NCBI GenBank assembly: GCA_964544265.1
Contig: CAZJBD010000084.1
Coordinates: 1 to 10,254 of the forward strand
DNA from: JALHVH01 sp964544265
GTDB taxonomy: Bacteria; Acidobacteriota; Aminicenantia; Aminicenantales; Saccharicenantaceae
Direction of reading: 5' to 3'
Length of the DNA stretch: 10,254 nucleotides
Numbering within the stretch: position 1 is the stretch's first letter; each line of letters opens with the position of its first letter. Shown in pieces: positions 6,361-10,254 of this stretch. Both the position numbers and the translations under genes were made by a program. The notes under the pieces are model-generated. The model was not told the DNA's origin. It was given only the letters and a program-made list of their open reading frames with translations, and made no database searches.

Positions 6361-7117
6361 AGAAACGGTCCCTTCGCGGACCGGTAAGCGGGGGCCCGAC
6401 GAGCTCCGCCCAATCCTTCTCCGAACGGATTATTTCGACTTTGCGGACGGGTCCGCCTACATCGAAATGGGAAAGACCAAAGTCGCCGCGGCCGCCACGA
6501 TCGACGAGAAGGTCCCGCCTTTCCTGAAGAACTCCGGAACCGGCTGGGTGACCGCCGAATACTCCATGCTTCCGTGCGCTACGGAAAAGAGGACGCCCCG
6601 CGAGCGGACGGCCGGAAGAATCTCAGGCCGGACTCAGGAGATCCAGCGGCTCATCGGCCGGTCCCTCCGGAGTGTGACCGACCTTCCCTCCCTCGGCGAA
6701 ACGACGATCGTCGTCGATTGCGACGTTCTCCAGGCCGACGGCGGAACGCGGGCGGCCTCGGTCACCGTCGGCTGCGTGGCCCTGGCCCTGGCCCTGAAAA
6801 AGCTCCTCGACAACGGCTTCGTCCAGGCCATGCCCTTGAAGCACCTCGTCGCGGCCGTCAGCGTCGGGCTCGTCGAGGGGCAGGAACTCCTGGACCTGGA
6901 CTACAGCGAGGACTCGGCGGCCGCGATCGACATGAACATGGTGGAAACCGACAAGGGCCAGCTCGTCGAGGTCCAGGCCACGGCCGAGAAAAGCCCCTTC
7001 ACCAGAAAGGACTTCGGCGGTCTGATGAAGCTCGCGGACAAGGGGATCGCTGAGATCATCGCCATCCAGCGCGACGTCCTCCTGAAAAAAAGCGTGCTTT
7101 TCATGGCCTACGGATGA
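6335..7117 (+). CDS. rph: Ribonuclease PH (tRNA 3'-end phosphorolytic exoribonuclease)
   Basis: Encodes about 260 residues, against roughly 240 for typical RNase PH; the extra length is mostly a ~15-residue N-terminal leader and a short tail. RNase PH removes nucleotides 3' of the CCA of tRNA precursors, using phosphate, as a hexameric ring. Diagnostic blocks are present in order: DELRPI (near 20), GSAYIEMGKTKV, GWVTAEYSMLP, GRTQEIQRLIGRSLR, DCDVLQADGGTR (128-139, with T138 and R139 for phosphate), then LDLDYSEDSAAAIDMN with D193 and D199 as the expected metal-site aspartates, and VEVQATAE. I chose ATG 6335, with a weak AGAGG at 6327-6331 (3-nt spacing); upstream in-frame ATGs at 6263 and 6302 would only add more unconserved leader inside lpxL. 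It is the only RNA-processing gene in a glycolipid operon. Confidence 0.94.
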   Translation: MTIKTTLPEETVPSRTGKRGPDELRPILLRTDYFDFADGSAYIEMGKTKVAAAATIDEKVPPFLKNSGTGWVTAEYSMLPCATEKRTPRERTAGRISGRTQEIQRLIGRSLRSVTDLPSLGETTIVVDCDVLQADGGTRAASVTVGCVALALALKKLLDNGFVQAMPLKHLVAAVSVGLVEGQELLDLDYSEDSAAAIDMNMVETDKGQLVEVQATAEKSPFTRKDFGGLMKLADKGIAEIIAIQRDVLLKKSVLFMAYG

Positions 7118-7134
7118 CGAAAGGCGGTGCGTCG

Positions 7135-8070
7135 ATGAAACGTATTCTGATCACCGGCGGAGCCGGTTTTTTGGGAAGCCACCTCTGCGACCGGCTTATC
7201 CGGGAGGGAAACGACGTCGTCGGCATCGACAACTTCTTCTCCGGATCAAAAGACAATATCCGCCACCTTTTCAACGACCCCTATTTCGAACTCATCCGGC
7301 ATGACGTCATCCATCCCCTTTTCATCGAAGTCGACCAAATCTATCACCTAGCCTGCCCGGCCTCCCCCATCCACTACCAGCAAAACTCCATCAAAACCGT
7401 GAAGACCAATGTCATGGGCACGATCAATATGCTCGGCCTGGCCAAGAGGATCAAAGCCAGGATTCTTCTGTCTTCTTCCTCGGAGGTCTATGGAGACGCC
7501 AAAGTCCATCCCCAGCACGAAAGCTACTGGGGGAACGTCAATCCCATCGGCATCCGAAGCTGCTACGACGAGGGCAAGCGGGTGGCCGAAACCCTGATGA
7601 TGGACTACCACAGGCAGAACAAGGTCGACGTCCGGATCGTGCGCATCTTCAACACCTACGGTCCGCGCATGGCCATCGACGACGGCCGCGTCGTCAGCAA
7701 CTTCATCGTTCAGGCGCTCAAGGGCGAGCCCCTGACCGTCTACGGGGACGGCCGTCAGACCAGGTCCTTTTGCTACGTCACAGACCTCATCGAGGCCCTG
7801 GTCAAAATGATGAACAGCGAAGGATTCGTCGGGCCCGTGAACCTGGGCAACGCGGGGGAATTCACCATCCTGGAGCTGGCGGAGAAAATCATCCGGACGA
7901 CGGGAAGCTCCTCCGGAATCGTCCATAAGCCCCTGCCCCAGGACGATCCCGTCCGGCGCTGCCCGGACATCTCCCTGGCCGAAGCCAAGCTCGACTGGCG
8001 GCCGAAGGTAGGCCTGGACGAAGGCCTGGCCGCGACGGTCGATGACTTCAGGAAAAGGCTCGGCGTATGA
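7135..8070 (+). CDS. uxs: UDP-glucuronate decarboxylase (UDP-xylose synthase), SDR family
   Basis: Encodes 311 residues, the usual size for a bacterial UXS. The enzyme uses bound NAD+ to oxidise and decarboxylate UDP-glucuronate to UDP-xylose in the cytoplasm. Features are the N-terminal Rossmann motif ITGGAGFLGSH (G8, G11, G14), the LACPASPIHYQ segment, SSSSEVYGDAKVHPQ, and the catalytic CYDEGKR (Y144, K148), which is the hallmark separating UXS from other nucleotide-sugar dehydratases. FNTYGPRM and a YGDGRQTRSFCYVTDL block follow. ATG 7135 is preferred: AAGGCGGTG (7121-7129) lies 5 nt before it and homologues begin MKRILITGGAG. An in-frame ATG at 7114 overlaps the rph stop (ATGA) and would add seven residues. 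The C-terminus overlaps the next gene by 4 nt. It implies pentose in the surface polysaccharide or LPS. Confidence 0.92.
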   Translation: MKRILITGGAGFLGSHLCDRLIREGNDVVGIDNFFSGSKDNIRHLFNDPYFELIRHDVIHPLFIEVDQIYHLACPASPIHYQQNSIKTVKTNVMGTINMLGLAKRIKARILLSSSSEVYGDAKVHPQHESYWGNVNPIGIRSCYDEGKRVAETLMMDYHRQNKVDVRIVRIFNTYGPRMAIDDGRVVSNFIVQALKGEPLTVYGDGRQTRSFCYVTDLIEALVKMMNSEGFVGPVNLGNAGEFTILELAEKIIRTTGSSSGIVHKPLPQDDPVRRCPDISLAEAKLDWRPKVGLDEGLAATVDDFRKRLGV

Positions 8071-8753
8071 GGCTATCCGTCGTCATCCCTGCCTACAACG
8101 AAAAAAACACGATCCTCGAATTGCTGCGCCGGGTCGAGGCGGTCCCCCTCAGCCTGGAAAAGGAGATCATCGTCGTGGACGACTGCTCCACGGACGGAAC
8201 TCAGGAGGTTCTGGCCGGCTTGGGACGGCCGGACATCAAAGTCCTTTTCCACCCGAAGAACATGGGCAAAGGCTCGGCCTTGAGGACCGCTTTCTCCGAG
8301 GCTACGGGGGACATCGTCCTCATCCAAGACGCCGACCTGGAGTATAACCCGGCCGAATATCCCGATCTGCTGGCCCCTATCCTCGACGGCCGGGCCGACG
8401 TCGTCTACGGCTCCCGCTTCCTGGGGGGGCCGCACCGGGTTCTCTTTTTTTGGCACTCCATCGCCAACCGGTTTCTGACCGCCCTCTCCAATATGGTCAC
8501 CAATTTGAACCTGACCGACATGGAAACCTGCTATAAGGTCTTCAGGAGGGACGTCCTGGAGAGGCTTCGCCTCAAGTCCCGCCGCTTCGGTTTCGAGCCC
8601 GAGGTCACCATCAAGGTCGCCAAGCTCAAGTGCCGGATCTACGAAGTTCCCATCTCCTATGCCGGCCGCAACTACTACGAAGGCAAGAAAATCGGCTGGA
8701 AGGACGCCGTGGCCGCCCTTTGGCATATCCTGAGGTATCGGCTCTTTCCTTGA
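8067..8753 (+). CDS. Family 2 glycosyltransferase, dolichyl/polyprenyl-phosphate sugar synthase-like (DPM1-like)
   Basis: Encodes 228 residues, a single GT-A domain without C-terminal membrane helices, like short DPM1-type enzymes. These transfer a sugar from a nucleotide sugar to a polyprenyl phosphate at the cytoplasmic membrane face. Visible are LSVVIPAYNE at the N-terminus, IIVVDDCSTDGT, the metal-binding DAD motif (D88, D90) in LIQDADLEYNP, VVYGSRFLGG, then TDMETCYKVFRRD and RFGFEPEVTIKVAK, and a C-terminal SYAGRNYYEGKKIGWKDAV. Donor and acceptor cannot be read from sequence; the adjacent UXS makes UDP-xylose a candidate, but GDP-mannose or UDP-glucose is equally possible. ATG 8067 overlaps the upstream stop by 4 nt, with AGGA at 8050-8053 and AAAAGG at 8053-8058 before it. 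Last gene of the operon; no clear terminator follows. Confidence 0.88.
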   Translation: MRLSVVIPAYNEKNTILELLRRVEAVPLSLEKEIIVVDDCSTDGTQEVLAGLGRPDIKVLFHPKNMGKGSALRTAFSEATGDIVLIQDADLEYNPAEYPDLLAPILDGRADVVYGSRFLGGPHRVLFFWHSIANRFLTALSNMVTNLNLTDMETCYKVFRRDVLERLRLKSRRFGFEPEVTIKVAKLKCRIYEVPISYAGRNYYEGKKIGWKDAVAALWHILRYRLFP

Positions 8754-8778
8754 CTTTCAGGCTTTCCCGCTATAAAAT
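8750..8778 (+). promoter_or_regulatory. sigma70-type promoter of the flotillin gene
   Basis: -35 TTGACT (8750-8755) overlaps the TGA stop of the upstream glycosyltransferase. The -10 region is TATAAAAT (8771-8778); taking TAAAAT (8773-8778) gives a 17-bp spacer, taking TATAAA gives 15. The start point would be near 8785, leaving a leader of about 35 nt with a good ribosome site (AGGGAGG, 8809-8815). This suggests the flotillin is expressed separately from the operon before it. Confidence 0.65.
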
Positions 8779-8820
8779 TGAGGTTTATTTCGTTGAAAAC
8801 ACAAGATTAGGGAGGCTCAC

Positions 8821-10236
8821 ATGAATTGGATGTCCTGGCTTGTCCCGGCCGGCATAATCGTCGTTATTCTCGCCGTGATCATCGTCATCATGGCCTTGCA
8901 GTACCGCAAGGTCGGCCCCAATGAGGCCCTCATTATCTCCGGCGGCCGGAAACGCACGATCACGGCCCCTGACGGAACGCGCAAGAAGATTGGCTACCGC
9001 TACCGGCTCGGCGGCGGCACCTTCGTCTGGCCCTTTACCGAGCGGGTGGACGTTTTGCCCGTTGACATTATCTCGCTCAACATCCGGACACCTGAAGTCC
9101 TGACTTACGGCGGGGTCCCCATCATGGCTGAGGCTTCCAGCCAGGTGAAGATCGATTCCAGCGAGGAAGGTATCCGCATGGCCGCCGAGCAGTTCCTCGG
9201 GCAGGGCAAGGACGGAATCCGCGACGTCGCCATGACCGTTTTGGAGGGAAAAATGCGTGAGGTCATCGGCACCATGACGGTCGAGGACATCTATCGGGGC
9301 CGCCAGGAGTTTTCCAGCCGTGTCGCCCAGGCCGTCAAGAAGGACTTGGCCGCGATGGGCCTGGTCATGCTCTCCTTCGCCCTCAAGGACATCAGCGACA
9401 CCCAGGGCTATATTGATGCCCTGAGCAAGCCCCAGATCGCCGCGGCCAAGCGCGACGCGGCCATCGCCCAGGCGGAGACCGAGAAAGAGTCCATCATCAA
9501 GTCCTCCCATGCCCGGAAGGAAGGAGAGATCGCCCGCCTGGAAGCCGAAGCCCTGATCGCCAAGGCCCAGTGGGAGAACGAGGCCAAGAAGGCCGAATCT
9601 CAAGTTTCGGTCAACTCCAAGAAGGCCCAGGCCGATTTCTCTTACGAGCTCGAGCGGAACCGGCTGAACCAGCAGATCAAGAAGGAAGAGGCCAAGGTCA
9701 AGCTCATCGAGAAGGAAGAGGCCATTAAGATCGAAGAGGCCGAGATCTCCCGCAAGGAGAAGGAACTGGAGGCCAACGTTCTCAAGCCGGCCGACGCCCG
9801 CAAGTACCAGATCAAGGCCGAGGCCGAGGCCGAGGAATTCCGCATCCTGGCCGAGGGCAAGGGCAAGGTCGACGTCCGGAAGATCGAGGCCCAGGCCGCG
9901 GCCGATGAGACCAGGCTCAAGGGCCTGGCCGAGGCCGAGGCCATGCTCAAGAAGGCCCAGGCCTGGGAAAAGTACAACCAAGCGGCCGTCCTCGAAATGT
10001 ATATCAAGGCCCTTCCCGAGCTGGCCCGGGCCGTGGCCGAACCGCTCTCCAAGGTGGACAAGATCGTCATCGTCGGCGGCGACAAAGACCTCGGCACTTC
10101 CAAAGTCACCGGCCAGGTCGCCCAGATCCTGGCCCAGCTCCCCGATATCGTCAAGACGTTCACCGGAGCGGACATCAACAAGTTCCTGAAGAGCAAACTC
10201 TCGCCCGAGGACAAGCCGGCCCCCGAGAAGAAATAA
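8821..10236 (+). CDS. Flotillin-like SPFH-domain membrane scaffold protein
   Basis: Encodes 471 residues, typical of flotillin/FloT-YqiK-type proteins. These form oligomeric scaffolds in lipid microdomains of the inner membrane and affect membrane fluidity, secretion and signalling; no enzyme activity is expected. A single N-terminal membrane segment (about 5-26) is followed by the SPFH/Band 7 domain (about 28-200; GPNEALIISGG, then VDVLPVDIISLNIRTPEVLTYGGVP). A long charged coiled-coil rich in Glu, Ala and Lys follows (about 200-385), with EA-repeat stretches such as KAEAEAEEF, and a C-terminal domain (about 385-471). A strong ribosome site, AGGGAGG (8809-8815) with 5-nt spacing, fixes the start. 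It has its own promoter. NfeD-type partners often neighbour SPFH genes but none lies within this window; the sequence after the stop is too short to tell. Confidence 0.92.
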   Translation: MNWMSWLVPAGIIVVILAVIIVIMALQYRKVGPNEALIISGGRKRTITAPDGTRKKIGYRYRLGGGTFVWPFTERVDVLPVDIISLNIRTPEVLTYGGVPIMAEASSQVKIDSSEEGIRMAAEQFLGQGKDGIRDVAMTVLEGKMREVIGTMTVEDIYRGRQEFSSRVAQAVKKDLAAMGLVMLSFALKDISDTQGYIDALSKPQIAAAKRDAAIAQAETEKESIIKSSHARKEGEIARLEAEALIAKAQWENEAKKAESQVSVNSKKAQADFSYELERNRLNQQIKKEEAKVKLIEKEEAIKIEEAEISRKEKELEANVLKPADARKYQIKAEAEAEEFRILAEGKGKVDVRKIEAQAAADETRLKGLAEAEAMLKKAQAWEKYNQAAVLEMYIKALPELARAVAEPLSKVDKIVIVGGDKDLGTSKVTGQVAQILAQLPDIVKTFTGADINKFLKSKLSPEDKPAPEKK

Positions 10237-10254
10237 GCCGGGCGGGGACAAAAT

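Noticed and set aside
9816..9835. Short GCCGAG tandem run in the flotillin gene
   Set aside because: Simple codon-level result of repeated Ala-Glu in the coiled coil; common to flotillins.
8785..10251. 488-codon open frame on the minus strand, opposite the whole flotillin gene
   Set aside because: It mirrors a GC-rich, Glu/Ala/Lys-rich coiled-coil gene whose codons rarely give stops in antisense. The product is a Leu/Gly/Asp-rich low-complexity sequence with no recognisable domain, and the sense strand has a clear family, promoter and ribosome site.

Overview
The window reads as chromosomal DNA from a GC-rich Gram-negative-type (diderm, LPS-making) bacterium. It carries lipid A genes (LpxK and an LpxL-type acyltransferase), a full ComEC channel, a lipoprotein with a lipobox and a flotillin. 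Short gaps and stop/start overlaps suggest a compact genome. Codon use and the style of the secreted coiled-coil protein remind me of Acidobacteriota or Aminicenantes-like lineages. That assignment is inference only; no rRNA or marker gene here fixes it.

Layout. (1) 1-2620: the 3' end of an M20-family amidohydrolase, followed six bases later by a complete ComEC/Rec2 DNA-uptake channel. (2) 2621-4438: a small island of envelope proteins of unknown function. One is a secreted, E/A/P-rich coiled-coil protein on the + strand. The other, convergent on the - strand, is a two-domain lipoprotein. Each has a well-formed sigma70-type promoter with a 17-bp spacer. The lipoprotein gene is divergent from lpxK. 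The 223-bp gap between them holds two perfect 38-bp tandem copies followed by an inverted copy, which together form a long hairpin. (3) 4439-8753: a tight five-gene operon, lpxK - lpxL-like acyltransferase - rph (RNase PH) - UDP-glucuronate decarboxylase (UXS) - DPM1-like family 2 glycosyltransferase, with genes overlapping or nearly touching. (4) 8750-10236: a separately promoted flotillin-like SPFH protein.

How they fit together. LpxK adds the 4' phosphate to lipid A and the LpxL-type enzyme adds a secondary acyl chain. UXS makes UDP-xylose, and the last glycosyltransferase probably loads a sugar onto a polyprenyl phosphate or another acceptor, so the operon is mainly about outer-membrane glycolipid. 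RNase PH, a tRNA 3'-end trimming enzyme, is the outsider and probably shares expression only. No phage, insertion-sequence transposase, CRISPR array, tRNA or rRNA was seen. The least ordinary items are the repeat/hairpin between divergent promoters, a predicted near-leaderless lpxK transcript, a substituted P-loop in LpxK, and the lipoprotein whose two halves resemble beta domains attached to glycosyltransferases.
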